Positions 47,133 through 56,303 of a DNA stretch of 64,000 bases are shown here, piece by piece. Location: the NCBI RefSeq assembly GCF_900156305.1, contig NZ_FTPL01000002.1, positions 310,001 to 374,000 on the forward strand, in the 5' to 3' direction. The position numbers and the translations under genes are program-made. Position 1 is the first letter of the stretch. Each line of letters begins with the position of its first letter. Origin of the DNA: Edaphobacillus lindanitolerans (lineage in GTDB: Bacteria > Bacillota > Bacilli > Bacillales_A > Planococcaceae). Under the pieces are notes generated by a model, which did no database searches, was not told where the DNA came from, and saw only the letters and a list, made by a program, of their open reading frames with translations.

Positions 47133-48584
47133 TCAGTCGACTTCTTTCAAGTTGGGCTTGTTTAATTTTGCTTCTGCCGGCTCATTGCCTGGAGATGGGA
47201 AGAAGGGACTGTCGTCGTAATTGATCTCCTTCGAAATGACGGATCCGCCGCCGCTGATCGTGAATGAGTTCGAAATCACAGATCCGATCAGCTGTCCGCC
47301 ACCGTCCAGATAAACGCTGGCATTCGGTGCATAGACAATATTGCCGCCGCTTCCCGCCGACGCGGATGACCCCCCTGATACATTCACTTTCTTCCCGCCG
47401 GTGATGATGTGTCCGTTGATGCCGGCAGACCCTCCGATATTGATGTTCGCGTCGTAGGCATACAGCGAAGCGTTGAATTTCTCGTAGCTTGTACTGTTGA
47501 TGGTCTTCGGGGAAGACGGATTGGATGAAGGGCCTACGTAAAGATACGCCCTGACTTTGTTTGCTTCATTGAACGAACCACTGATCGAGATGTTATCTTT
47601 TATGTAGATCGTCAGGTTCCCGGTGCCTTTGATGTCGATATGCCCGCTTCCCTGAATCGTATTTACGACAATGGAACGGTCTTTGGAGCCGGTGTCAAAA
47701 GTCAGGCGGTAATTGGAAGACAGGTTGATATTTTTGAATTGAACATCTTGGGTCAGCTTATACGTATAGTTGGAAACGGACCAATGATTGATGTTCAGAT
47801 TGCCGTCTTTGAGAATATCATGACCGCTTGCCGACAGGTTCGGTGGGAGCGGATAGGACGGAAAATCGGGAAAGTCGGGAAGCGGATAGTCCCCGTTGAT
47901 GTTGTTTTTGATGATGGTCGGGGCTTTTTGTTTGATCCACCAGTCGGGTGCACTGAATATGTCATTCCCGCTTCCGACCGGCAAGACGATATTGCCTTGG
48001 ATGGTCGGGTTTCCGCCGACGTAAACGGATTTGCCTGTACTGTCGATCAGGATGTTTCCTTTGATGAGGCCGTTGTTTAAATTGATGCTCGTTTTGGCAA
48101 AGACCCCCATGCCGGGAGGGAATGAGATTCCTGATTTCCCTTCTTCAAAATTCAGAGAAAAGATGCCGGACACTTTCCTCACCCTGTTGCCGATCGACCC
48201 GACGGATTCGATTTTGTAGGCCCGCGGAATCTTGTTGTCCACTTTGGTGATCGTCACAGCGGCTTTCGGGCTTTCCCCGTTGTTCGGTTGGAAGCTTGTA
48301 ACCTCTCTCGTCTTCAAAAATTCACTTTCAAATTTCGTAAAAAACGCAGTGCTCGTTTTTTCACCTGCTGCAATTTCCGGTACCCTCGCTTCAACCGTCT
48401 GCATCACATCGGCCACCCCGCCTTCTGCGACATAATAGGCGCCTTGGGAGTCCTGTTCATGGTCGGTCTGCTTGAGGTCATTCGTCATTTTCAGCGACAG
48501 TCCGGCCATCGTGATGGCGATCACCATGACGAAAAGGAGGACGAGGACGAGTGCGTACCCTTTATCGTTCGAGTATTTTCCCAT
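47133..48584 (-). CDS. PilX-like minor pilin fused to a beta-helical adhesin-type domain
   Basis: 483 residues. The N-terminus GYALVLVLLFVMVIAITMAGLSLKM resembles the PilX class of pilin-like proteins, followed by an approximately 110-residue alpha/beta part. The C-terminal two thirds are repetitive, Gly/Asn/Ser-rich strands (for example SGHIDIKGTGNLTIYIKDNISI, GGSAGINGHIITGG), which look like a right-handed beta-helix as in DUF7305-type pilus adhesins. It may form the pilus tip or an adhesive surface protein. The canonical prepilin cleavage Gly-Phe is replaced by Gly-Tyr. Confidence 0.8.
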   Translation of the reverse strand: MGKYSNDKGYALVLVLLFVMVIAITMAGLSLKMTNDLKQTDHEQDSQGAYYVAEGGVADVMQTVEARVPEIAAGEKTSTAFFTKFESEFLKTREVTSFQPNNGESPKAAVTITKVDNKIPRAYKIESVGSIGNRVRKVSGIFSLNFEEGKSGISFPPGMGVFAKTSINLNNGLIKGNILIDSTGKSVYVGGNPTIQGNIVLPVGSGNDIFSAPDWWIKQKAPTIIKNNINGDYPLPDFPDFPSYPLPPNLSASGHDILKDGNLNINHWSVSNYTYKLTQDVQFKNINLSSNYRLTFDTGSKDRSIVVNTIQGSGHIDIKGTGNLTIYIKDNISISGSFNEANKVRAYLYVGPSSNPSSPKTINSTSYEKFNASLYAYDANINIGGSAGINGHIITGGKKVNVSGGSSASAGSGGNIVYAPNASVYLDGGGQLIGSVISNSFTISGGGSVISKEINYDDSPFFPSPGNEPAEAKLNKPNLKEVD

Positions 48585-48592
48585 TTCTCCCC

Positions 48593-49090
48593 CTACCTCT
48601 CCATGTTGATCATCGCGGAAAGCCGCCGGGATTTGCCCGCCCGGTTTGCCGTCCCCTCCAGGATGACGATGATTCTGTTTTCATCCGCTTCTCCTGCAAT
48701 GAGCGGTTTGCAAGCGAGCTCGTCTTCCCTGTAAACCGCCCCTTTCGGCGGACGGCACACTTCAAATGACTGAATGTCACCGGCGACGGGCTGACCGTTT
48801 TTCAGCAACTGTCCGTTCTTTGCCGCATACTCGTCGGAGCCGAGGAGCAGCCGGTTTTTTTCGACGGTGACCTGTTCACCATCCGTTGATCGGACATCTT
48901 TCGTCAGGACTTTCATGCCGAGCAGCAGATTCTGCTGGACATCCGTCTCCTTGGATAAGGAGTCCGCGTTTTTTTCCGTGAAGAGGAAGACGCTGTTGAT
49001 GAGGATGACGACGAGTGAAACGAGCACGAGCGCAGCGAGGAGTTCGACCAGTGTCATGCCTTTTTCACGATTGGCTCTCAGCTGTTTCAT
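48593..49090 (-). CDS. Minor pilin (PilW/GspJ-like)
   Basis: 165 residues: prepilin leader MKQLRANREKG cleaved before MTLVELL, Glu at +5, hydrophobic helix (LAALVLVSLVVILINSVFLF), then a soluble domain with two Cys. The start at 49090 overlaps the previous stop (ATGA), and GGGAG lies eight bases before it. Confidence 0.85.
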   Translation of the reverse strand: MKQLRANREKGMTLVELLAALVLVSLVVILINSVFLFTEKNADSLSKETDVQQNLLLGMKVLTKDVRSTDGEQVTVEKNRLLLGSDEYAAKNGQLLKNGQPVAGDIQSFEVCRPPKGAVYREDELACKPLIAGEADENRIIVILEGTANRAGKSRRLSAMINMER

Positions 49091-49515
49091 GACTTCGGCT
49101 CCCATTGTCTTTTCGTCTCCATCTGCGAAGCGAGCCGCCTGTGTTCGGGATCCTTGTACACATTCAGCGAAATGTTCTTCAGGGTAGTGGCGGGCCTGGC
49201 ATCGGTGATCGAAAGCTCAAGATAATAGCCGGACGCTTGCCGTGTATAACGGCCGGCAGTCGTTTTGGCCCATCCGGCGTTCCTCAGCTGGTTGTCCCGT
49301 TCGTTATCCGAGGATGTATCGGCAAGCTGATAGATTTCTTCCATATAGCGTTGATTCACATAGGAGGCATCGAGCAGGGTCTCCGAAGCGTCATTTGTTT
49401 TCACGGCGGTGGCGAAGAAGGCCATCACGCCGATGATAATGATTGAAATCAGTGCCAGCGAAGCGATGACCTCCACCAGGGTCAGACCTTTTTCATGCTT
49501 GCGGTTTCTATCCAT
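49087..49515 (-). CDS. Minor pilin (PilV/GspI-like)
   Basis: 142 residues: leader MDRNRKHEKG cleaved before LTLVEVIASLALISIIIIGVM, Glu at +5. First gene of the long pilus operon running to comC. Upstream, the 112-base gap to the cyclase gene contains a short palindrome (GACAAgTTTTGTC) and no clear promoter. Confidence 0.85.
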   Translation of the reverse strand: MDRNRKHEKGLTLVEVIASLALISIIIIGVMAFFATAVKTNDASETLLDASYVNQRYMEEIYQLADTSSDNERDNQLRNAGWAKTTAGRYTRQASGYYLELSITDARPATTLKNISLNVYKDPEHRRLASQMETKRQWEPKS

Positions 49516-49607
49516 CCGGCCCCTCGCCTCTCTTAATCTCTACTCATTATCAATCTTTCGACAAGTTTTGTCATTCCCCTTTTTCCCTGTTTCGCACCTC
49601 TAAACAC

Positions 49608-49659
49608 GAAAAAGCCGGAAACGGGTCTTAGGTGCCATAGACACCCACCCGGTTCCGGC
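49608..49659 (-). terminator. Terminator of the diguanylate cyclase pair
   Basis: Arms GCCGGAA / TTCCGGC, extended by ACCGGGT/ACCCG-type pairs, followed by TTTTTC on the minus strand. The upstream arm lies inside the last codons of the cyclase gene. Confidence 0.7.
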
Positions 49660-51337
49660 CTGCCTGCTTCCCGCCGACATAAAGCGCGCGGTCGGCATTG
49701 CGCAAAAGACCCAATGCTTCGTCCGTATCCTCGGGGGCGGTGGCGACCCCGATCGAAACGGTGATGCTGACGAACACCGGCTTCCTCTCCATCCCGAGAT
49801 CCGGATTGATTTCGAAGACCGACTGTTCGATATACCGCCTCAGATGCTCGGCGAAGTTTCTGGTTTCATCTTTCAGCCATCCCGGCAACAGGATCACGAA
49901 TTCCTCCCCGCCGAACCGGGCGACGCTTCCCTGTCCGGTGCATTCGCGCTCCAGAATTCCCGCAAGGCCCTTCAGGATGTCGTTCCCGCTTTGATGGCCG
50001 TATGTGTCGTTGAGTTTCTTGAAGTGGTCGATGTCCAGCATGATGAGCGAGAGCCGGCTGAGCGCGCCTCCGCTCACGAGGGACATCCGCCGGTTCAGTT
50101 CTTTTTCAAACCACCGGAAATTATAAAGCCCCGTTAGCGCACAGCGTTCGCTTTCAGTAAGGGCCGTCTCGAGGAACTGCGCCTTCTCGAGCGAAACACG
50201 AAAGTGCGTACAGATGAGTTCAAGGATCGGCCGGTCCTCCCGGCTGAATGCATTCCGCCGGTGGGAACCGACAATCACCCAGCCGGTCTGCCCCTCATCA
50301 CGACGGATCGGCGCCGTCATGATGCTTTCCATCCAGTCGGGCATCCTGATCGGCAAGTCCCGCTGCCAGTCCTTGGACAACCCATACTGGCGGACATCGG
50401 ACCGGTCGAGTCCGGCCCCCCTCGCTCCCCCGGTGTCAAGTGAAAACAAGCGGGGAACCGACGTATGGTGGCCGTCTTCATACGCGCAAACCGGGACGAG
50501 CCGCCCGCCCGCCGATTCGACGACATAGACCGCATCCGCCCCTTCCATCTCACAGAGCCGCTCCGTGAACAGTTCCATCAGTTCCCCTTGCGAAAGACGG
50601 TCGGCCAGTTCGTAGCCGATTTCGGAAGCAGATGCGAGCCGACGGTTGATCAGTTCGGTCGTGTTGTATTTCGATGCGAAGACGAGCGCAACGAAAAACG
50701 GAATGGCTAGCGTCAGTACGCCCGCGATGCCGTACTTCATCTCCAGGAAATAGGCGGCGGCCCCGAACGGGTAGATGACGAGCATCGATCCGAAATCCCA
50801 GAATGTCTCAATGGAGCGAAATCGGTAAAACCTGCCGGATAGCAGGGAATCGACGTACAGACAAAGATGGTTGATGACCATATAAACGGCTGCGTACAAA
50901 CCGGTGAGGAGAAGGACCTGGAGGGGTTCCAGCATGCCGATCGACCCCCCGGCCAGGAAAAACGCCCCAGCTGCAATGACCGAACTGGCAAAGAAAATCA
51001 GGGAATTGATCAAAAACCGGTGGATTGCCGGGATCGATCCCTTGGCTGCCATGATCGTGGTAATCGTGATGAGCTGCGAAACGACGATTTCCGGTCCGAG
51101 GCCGAACTGGAGAAAAATCGGGATCAGCAGCCATCCCTGAAACGAAACCGTAATGCTTTTGAATGACAGCGGATAAAGGGCGGTGACCACGGCGAGAAAT
51201 GCGAGGCCGGCGAATGCCGGCCAATCCGCCGGAGTGACGCCGAATCCGTCTTCCATGACGATGAATGCGAAGCCGGCCGGAACGATGAGTCCCCAGGCGG
51301 CCGGAACGAGAATGCGCTCTCTCTTGCTGATGTCCAC
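49628..51337 (-). CDS. Membrane diguanylate cyclase (GAF-GGDEF), second of a pair
   Basis: 569 residues: seven or so N-terminal hydrophobic helices (MASE-like sensor), a GAF-type domain (about 250-390) and a C-terminal GGDEF domain with the active motif ARFGGEEFVIL. Product would be c-di-GMP. No RxxD product-inhibition site is seen five residues before the motif. A paralogue of the gene immediately upstream (18-base gap), with the same architecture. Lies directly before the type IV pilus operon, whose PilB has MshEN motifs. Confidence 0.9.
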   Translation of the reverse strand: MDISKRERILVPAAWGLIVPAGFAFIVMEDGFGVTPADWPAFAGLAFLAVVTALYPLSFKSITVSFQGWLLIPIFLQFGLGPEIVVSQLITITTIMAAKGSIPAIHRFLINSLIFFASSVIAAGAFFLAGGSIGMLEPLQVLLLTGLYAAVYMVINHLCLYVDSLLSGRFYRFRSIETFWDFGSMLVIYPFGAAAYFLEMKYGIAGVLTLAIPFFVALVFASKYNTTELINRRLASASEIGYELADRLSQGELMELFTERLCEMEGADAVYVVESAGGRLVPVCAYEDGHHTSVPRLFSLDTGGARGAGLDRSDVRQYGLSKDWQRDLPIRMPDWMESIMTAPIRRDEGQTGWVIVGSHRRNAFSREDRPILELICTHFRVSLEKAQFLETALTESERCALTGLYNFRWFEKELNRRMSLVSGGALSRLSLIMLDIDHFKKLNDTYGHQSGNDILKGLAGILERECTGQGSVARFGGEEFVILLPGWLKDETRNFAEHLRRYIEQSVFEINPDLGMERKPVFVSITVSIGVATAPEDTDEALGLLRNADRALYVGGKQAGRNRVGVYGT

Positions 51338-51355
51338 TCCCGTCGCTCCTTTCCA

Positions 51356-53053
51356 TCAGCCACTGTAGGCGGCCACTTTGTTGCGTCCTTCCCTTTTGGC
51401 GCCCGTGTAGAGCGCCCGGTCCGCATTGCGGATGACCGACATGGCATCTTCTCCGTCATCGGGAGCCGACGAGATGCCGATGCTGACGGTCACCCCCACT
51501 TCCACTCCCTCCTGGCCGTCCGGATGAACGAGGAACGGATGGTCACCGGTCACCCTGCGGATTTCTTCCGCGCGGCGGACCGCCCTGTCCTTAGATGTTT
51601 CCGGCAGGATGGCGACGAACTCCTCCCCGCCGTAGCGCGCCAGGATCCATTCCGGTTCTGCCATCGCCTCGAACAGCCGCGCGAACCCGACGAGAACTTC
51701 ATTGCCGGCTTGGTGGCCGTATGCATCATTGATCTGCTTGAAGTGGTCGATGTCGAGCATGATGACGGACAGCTGCACAAGCTCCCCGCTGTTCACCCGC
51801 TCGACGTTCTGGCGGAGCGCCCTTTCCATATAACGATAGTTATAAAGCCCCGTGAGCCCGCAGCGCTCGCTTTCCTTGACCGTCTGCTGCACATGCCGTG
51901 CTTTGTCGAGCGCGACGGCAAGATAGGAGCCGAGCAGTTCGAGGATGCGGAGCTGATATTCTTCATAGGCATTTTTTCTCTTCGACATGACGCCGAGGAT
52001 GCCCTCGACTTTTTTGTTCCGTACGATATGGACGCCGATCAGGCTTTCGGCCTCCGGCGGATAATAGTCATTCGCATAGATCGACCATTCGGATTGGCTG
52101 CCGAACATCCGTCCTTTTTCCGACCCGTAGATCATGCCGCCGATCCCTTCTTCCGGAGCGCTTTTTTCCAGACGGATGTCGACAAATTCGCCTTCCTCCA
52201 TCATTTTGAGCGGCTCGATGCGTCCGTTGCGGATATCGAAGATATACAGATAGTCGACCGGCAGCAAGGTGGCCACCCGTTCCGCGAACAGATCGAGCAC
52301 CTCGGGCTGGGTGAGCTTGCCCGACAGCTTATGGCCAAGGCTGACCGTCTCCAGCAAAATAGTGTTCACACGCTCGGAGGCGTCATACATCCGGATGAGC
52401 AGCGTCACGGTGAAGAACGGCACGGCGAGGAGCGGCAGGCTCCAATGTCCGACGGCATGGAACAGGTAATAGTTTGCGAGCGCAAGCGGGAACACGGCAA
52501 GCGCGGTCAGTGCGTCCTGTTGGTTGATCTGGGACCAGATCGGCAGCCGGACGCCGGAGATGAGCTGATAGGCGTGGAGAAGTACGGTGTTGCCGGCTGC
52601 ATGGACAGCCATGTAGGCGGCGGCAGGCAGAAGAAGCGTATAAAGTCCGGCTGCTCCGACCTCGCCGCCCGCAAGCCGGAAAGCACCTGCGGACAGCAGC
52701 GAGAGGAGGAAAAACATGAGTGAATTGAAGAAGAACCGGTGGACCGGGTCCGGCGCGTTACGGTTCAGCGGAATCGCCGCCAGGAGAGCCAGCTGCATGA
52801 TGGCGGCTTCGACGAACAGGCCGTGTCCGAAGAACATGGGGATCGTCAGCCAGCCGACAAGCAGGAGCGGAATTCCATTTCGGATGACCGGAAACGACAC
52901 CGCGGCCATCGAAAGCAAGGTAACGCTGACAAATTCGGTCAACGAGGGCAGATCATACGTCCCGTTGACCGCAAGCCAAACAAACCCGGGCGGGACGGTC
53001 AGGAGCCAGATGATAAATATGACAGATTTTATCCGACGTTTCCGTTCTTCCAT
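51356..53053 (-). CDS. Membrane diguanylate cyclase (GAF-GGDEF), first of a pair
   Basis: 565 residues with the same layout as the next gene: N-terminal multi-helix membrane domain (VIFIIWLLTVPPGFVWLAV and further helices), GAF-type middle region (LFAERVATLLPVDYLYIFDIRNG) and a GGDEF domain with LARYGGEEFVAILPETSK. The two proteins align throughout, so the pair arose by tandem duplication. The ATG at 53053 follows GGGGGCGGGACGG; an ATG six codons upstream has no good site. Confidence 0.9.
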   Translation of the reverse strand: MEERKRRIKSVIFIIWLLTVPPGFVWLAVNGTYDLPSLTEFVSVTLLSMAAVSFPVIRNGIPLLLVGWLTIPMFFGHGLFVEAAIMQLALLAAIPLNRNAPDPVHRFFFNSLMFFLLSLLSAGAFRLAGGEVGAAGLYTLLLPAAAYMAVHAAGNTVLLHAYQLISGVRLPIWSQINQQDALTALAVFPLALANYYLFHAVGHWSLPLLAVPFFTVTLLIRMYDASERVNTILLETVSLGHKLSGKLTQPEVLDLFAERVATLLPVDYLYIFDIRNGRIEPLKMMEEGEFVDIRLEKSAPEEGIGGMIYGSEKGRMFGSQSEWSIYANDYYPPEAESLIGVHIVRNKKVEGILGVMSKRKNAYEEYQLRILELLGSYLAVALDKARHVQQTVKESERCGLTGLYNYRYMERALRQNVERVNSGELVQLSVIMLDIDHFKQINDAYGHQAGNEVLVGFARLFEAMAEPEWILARYGGEEFVAILPETSKDRAVRRAEEIRRVTGDHPFLVHPDGQEGVEVGVTVSIGISSAPDDGEDAMSVIRNADRALYTGAKREGRNKVAAYSG

Positions 53054-53146
53054 CCGTCCCGCCCCCTGCATTCAAAATGAAAGAAAACTGACAGGCTTCT
53101 TATTCAACTTTAACAAACTCTGAAGGTTCTGTCTTGCGCGTTTGGC

Positions 53147-54376
53147 TTAATCTTTCGTATTTTGTAGAAATAAGGGTCGGATGGCGGATAACAGGTAAAG
53201 GGATCCGGTGATGACAGTCGGGGCGGACGTGGCGAACCTTTCCGCTTTCTGGACTTCCCCGAGCGTGATTCGGCGCGAAGGGAGCGAGGCGGCCGCCGCG
53301 AGTTGGTCGGCCGTCGCCGCCTCTCCATGGGGAAACGTGACGAATGTCATCGATTCCGCCACAGGTTCCAGGAGGCGGATCACAGTCTGATAATCTTTGC
53401 GCGCGAGCATGCCGATGAGGAAGTGGACCTTTGCTTCCCGGCCGAACTTCTCCCGGACTGTCCGGACGAGTGCTTCAGCCGCTGCCGGGTTATGTGCACC
53501 GTCGAGAAAGACATTCGGGGCGATCTCTTCAAATCGGCCCGGGACTGACGCACTGCCTGCACCCTGAACGACGGCGGCCTCCTCCAGCCGGATGCCGGCC
53601 AACAGCAGCGCTTCAATGGCGAGCGCTAGATTCTGTCGCTGGTGTGGGCCGTCAAGACCCGGTTCGAGGTTACAAAAAGTCCGGCTATTAGTAAAGGTTC
53701 GCCAGTCAAGGCGGAAGTCCCTTCCATATACATGAAGAGGAACTCCGATTTTGCTTGCGGATGAAACCGTTGCTTCCATTGCTTCTTCGGGCAGCGGGCC
53801 GATCACACCCGGCTTTCCCGGTTTCAGAATGCCGGATTTGTGTGCGGCGATCTCCGACAGTGTGCCGCCGAGGAATCCTGTATGGTCCAGGGCGACGGAT
53901 GTGATGACGGACACTTCCGGATCCACGACATTTGTGCTGTCCAGACTCCCCCCCATCCCGGCTTCCAGCAGGATGAGATCCGGCTGCGCCTCCCTGAACG
54001 CGAGGAAGGCAGCCGTCGTCAGCAGTTCGAAGTCGGTCAGCCTGCCCGACAGGTTGGCGGATTGGATCTGGCTGAACGCACGATCAAGTCCGGACTCGCT
54101 GATCGGCTCGCCTCCGATGGTGATCTGGTCATGGAGATCGGTGACGGCCGGTGAAGTGAACGCGGCGGTGCGGAGCCCGTGCGCTCGGGCGATCGAATCG
54201 AGGAAGGCAACGGTCGATCCTTTGCCGTTCGTGCCGGCGACGTGGATGAAACGGCCGGTTTTCTCGGGATGGCCGAGCGACTGCATCGCCTCTTCCATCG
54301 CCTCGAGCCCCGGCCTGATTTCGTCTGCCGATTCAATGCTATATTTCTCTTTGTACAAATCCAGTTTCGGAATCAA
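53147..54376 (-). CDS. folC: Folylpolyglutamate synthase / dihydrofolate synthase
   Basis: Adds glutamate to (dihydro)folate. About 409 residues from a TTG start at 54376 behind GGAGGGAACGGCA. Mur-ligase fold: P-loop HVAGTNGKGSTVAFLDS, VLLEAGMGGSLDSTN-like ILLEAGMGGSLDSTNVVDP, VALDHTGFLG, and FLDGAHNPAAAEAL. The N-terminus is shorter than in B. subtilis FolC (no YQDAxDWI-type opening). In B. subtilis folC follows valS directly; here about 3.1 kb of inserted genes separates them. Confidence 0.93.
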   Translation of the reverse strand: MIPKLDLYKEKYSIESADEIRPGLEAMEEAMQSLGHPEKTGRFIHVAGTNGKGSTVAFLDSIARAHGLRTAAFTSPAVTDLHDQITIGGEPISESGLDRAFSQIQSANLSGRLTDFELLTTAAFLAFREAQPDLILLEAGMGGSLDSTNVVDPEVSVITSVALDHTGFLGGTLSEIAAHKSGILKPGKPGVIGPLPEEAMEATVSSASKIGVPLHVYGRDFRLDWRTFTNSRTFCNLEPGLDGPHQRQNLALAIEALLLAGIRLEEAAVVQGAGSASVPGRFEEIAPNVFLDGAHNPAAAEALVRTVREKFGREAKVHFLIGMLARKDYQTVIRLLEPVAESMTFVTFPHGEAATADQLAAAASLPSRRITLGEVQKAERFATSAPTVITGSLYLLSAIRPLFLQNTKD

Positions 54377-54452
54377 TGCCGTTCCCTCCGATGTGGTAAG
54401 ATTAGCTTGAATTGATTTATTTAGTATAGCATCAGTAGGTGGAGGAAGCGCC

Positions 54453-55325
54453 ATGAACAGCTGTTGGATCATTTATAACGGAAGCCTCGTTTCTGATAAA
54501 TTCGCCGACCAGGCCAGGCTTTTCGCGGAAGCCGCTCGGCGGGCGGGCATCCGGGCGGCGGTCCGGAAGAATTATGAAGTGATGGTCGATCTGCAGGCGG
54601 GCCTGCCCGCAGGGGAACGGCCGGATTTTGTCATGTTCCTGGACAAGGACATCCTGCTCGCATCCTGGCTGAAGGCATGCGGGGTGCCGGTATTCAACGA
54701 TCCGGACGTCATCGAGACTTGCGACAACAAGGCGAAGCAGTACATCCGGCTTGCGGCGGCCGGATTGCCGATGCCGCGCACGGTCGTCGCCCCGAAAGTA
54801 TACCCGGCGTTTACGATTGCCGGCACCGGCTATTTCGAGCGTGTCCTTGAAGAATTCGGACTCCCGCTCATCATCAAGGAAGGCCACGGATCCTTCGGCG
54901 CAAAGGTATACTTGATCGAGACCGAAGAGGCCTTCCACGAGAAGGTCGAATCACTCCGCGGAGTGGATTTTGTCTTCCAGGAATTTATCGCGTCCAGCCG
55001 CGGCCGGGACATCCGGGTCAACGTCGTCGGACGTGAAATTGTGGCGGCGATGTACCGCCATTCCGAGATCGACTTCCGCGCGAACATTACGAACGGCGGC
55101 GTTGCGGAGCCGGTCGGTCTGACGGAGGACCAGCGCACGGTCGCCCTCGCCGCTGCAGAAGCGGTCGGGGCGGAGTTCGCTGGCGTTGACCTGCTGTTCG
55201 GGCCGACCGGTGAGCCGATCGTCTGCGAAGTGAACGCGGCCGCCCATATCCGCAATATCCTGACTGTCACCGGTGTGAATGTCGCTGACCGGATGATCGC
55301 CTACATATTGGAGAAACTTTCATGA
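54453..55325 (+). CDS. ATP-grasp ligase, RimK-like (first of a pair)
   Basis: 290 residues with the ATP-grasp fold: an N-terminal pre-ATP-grasp region (FVMFLDKDILLASWLKACGVPVFN), ATP-binding LIIKEGHGSFGAKVYLI, FQEFIASSRGRDIRVNVVG, and metal-binding residues in GVDLLFGPTGEPIVCEVNAAA. Family members join a carboxylate to an amine. The substrate is unknown. It starts at the ATG behind GGAGGAAG, divergent from folC, and overlaps the next gene by four bases. Confidence 0.85.
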   Translation: MNSCWIIYNGSLVSDKFADQARLFAEAARRAGIRAAVRKNYEVMVDLQAGLPAGERPDFVMFLDKDILLASWLKACGVPVFNDPDVIETCDNKAKQYIRLAAAGLPMPRTVVAPKVYPAFTIAGTGYFERVLEEFGLPLIIKEGHGSFGAKVYLIETEEAFHEKVESLRGVDFVFQEFIASSRGRDIRVNVVGREIVAAMYRHSEIDFRANITNGGVAEPVGLTEDQRTVALAAAEAVGAEFAGVDLLFGPTGEPIVCEVNAAAHIRNILTVTGVNVADRMIAYILEKLS

Positions 55326-56113
55326 ACGGCTTTGTCTATTACCGGCCGGAAGAAGCGGTCCGAAACGCCGGCTTCATCGGAATGCTGAAGAAGTCGGCGG
55401 AACGTTGCGGAATCCGGCTGGAGCTGGCCACTGAGCGCGGGGAGATTCCGGAGGCCTCAGAGTTCGTCCTGTTCCGCGACCGGGACCCGGAACTTGCGAA
55501 GGAACTGGAAGCGGCCGGCCACCGGCTGTTCAACCGCGCACAGGTGAACCGGATTGCGAACGACAAATACGCAACATATGAACTCGCGGTCCTGCTCGGC
55601 CTCCCGACCGTCCCGACACGCCGGGTCGCCCATCCCGAAGAAATCCGCTCGTACCCGGCCGTCCTGAAGACGATCGACGGCCACGGCGGCACGGAAGTCG
55701 GCCGGTGCCTCGACAAAATGGATGCCGGCTGGTTCTTCTCGCGCCATGCCGGACGCCGGATCATCGGACAGCCGTTCATCGAATCCGGCGCCGCTGACGT
55801 CCGGGTGTTCATGATCGGCGAAGAAGCCGTCGGTGCCGTGAAACGCACCGGCAGCAACGGCTTCAAATCCAATTACACCCTCGGCGGCCGCGCCGACCCG
55901 TTCGTGCCGTCCGCCGGCATGACCGAAGCCGCCGCCAAAATCGCGCAGGCCCTGAAAAGCGACTACATCGGCGTCGACTTCCTCCTCCTCCCGGACGGCG
56001 GCTTCCTACTGAACGAGATCGAAGACCCCGTCGGCTCACGCTCCCTGTACGACACCAGCAACGTGGACATCGCGGAGAAGATCATGGAGCGAATTAAAGA
56101 CCAAATGAACTAA
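55322..56113 (+). CDS. ATP-grasp ligase, RimK-like (second of a pair)
   Basis: 263 residues, a diverged relative of the preceding gene: FVLFRDRDPELAKELEAAGHRLFNRA, AVLKTIDGHGGTEVGRC, GQPFIESGAADVRVFMIG, and GVDFLLLPDGGFLLNEIEDPVGSRS. The ATG overlaps the previous stop (ATGA). Two adjacent ATP-grasp proteins may form a heterodimer or act in sequence; no substrate peptide gene is visible nearby. A terminator follows. Confidence 0.85.
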   Translation: MNGFVYYRPEEAVRNAGFIGMLKKSAERCGIRLELATERGEIPEASEFVLFRDRDPELAKELEAAGHRLFNRAQVNRIANDKYATYELAVLLGLPTVPTRRVAHPEEIRSYPAVLKTIDGHGGTEVGRCLDKMDAGWFFSRHAGRRIIGQPFIESGAADVRVFMIGEEAVGAVKRTGSNGFKSNYTLGGRADPFVPSAGMTEAAAKIAQALKSDYIGVDFLLLPDGGFLLNEIEDPVGSRSLYDTSNVDIAEKIMERIKDQMN

Positions 56114-56147
56114 CCCCTATTCCGGTCATGCCGGAACAGGGGTTTTC
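56113..56147 (+). terminator. Terminator of the ATP-grasp pair
   Basis: CCCCT-A-TTCCGG / CCGGAA-C-AGGGG stem with a short loop and TTTT after it, starting at the stop codon of the second ligase gene. Confidence 0.82.
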
Positions 56148-56176
56148 CCGTTAAGCGAATTTTTCATCCGTTATCG

Positions 56177-56302
56177 TGTTTGGTCTGTTCGCACAGCCAT
56201 TCTATCTATTCGGACGGCTATTCTATCTGTTCATGAGGGCATTCTATCTATTCGTGAGGATATTCTATCTATTCATTCGGTCATTCTATCTATTCGAATA
56301 AT
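56177..56302. repeat. 21-bp tandem array abutting the NERD gene, 3' side
   Basis: Five clear units at 56198, 56219, 56240, 56261 and 56282, exactly 21 bp apart, consensus YATTCTATCTATTC-NNNNNNN, preceded by one degenerate unit at 56177. On the minus strand the core is GAATAGATAGAA. The array ends one base before the NERD stop codon. Confidence 0.88.
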
Positions 56303-56303
56303 C

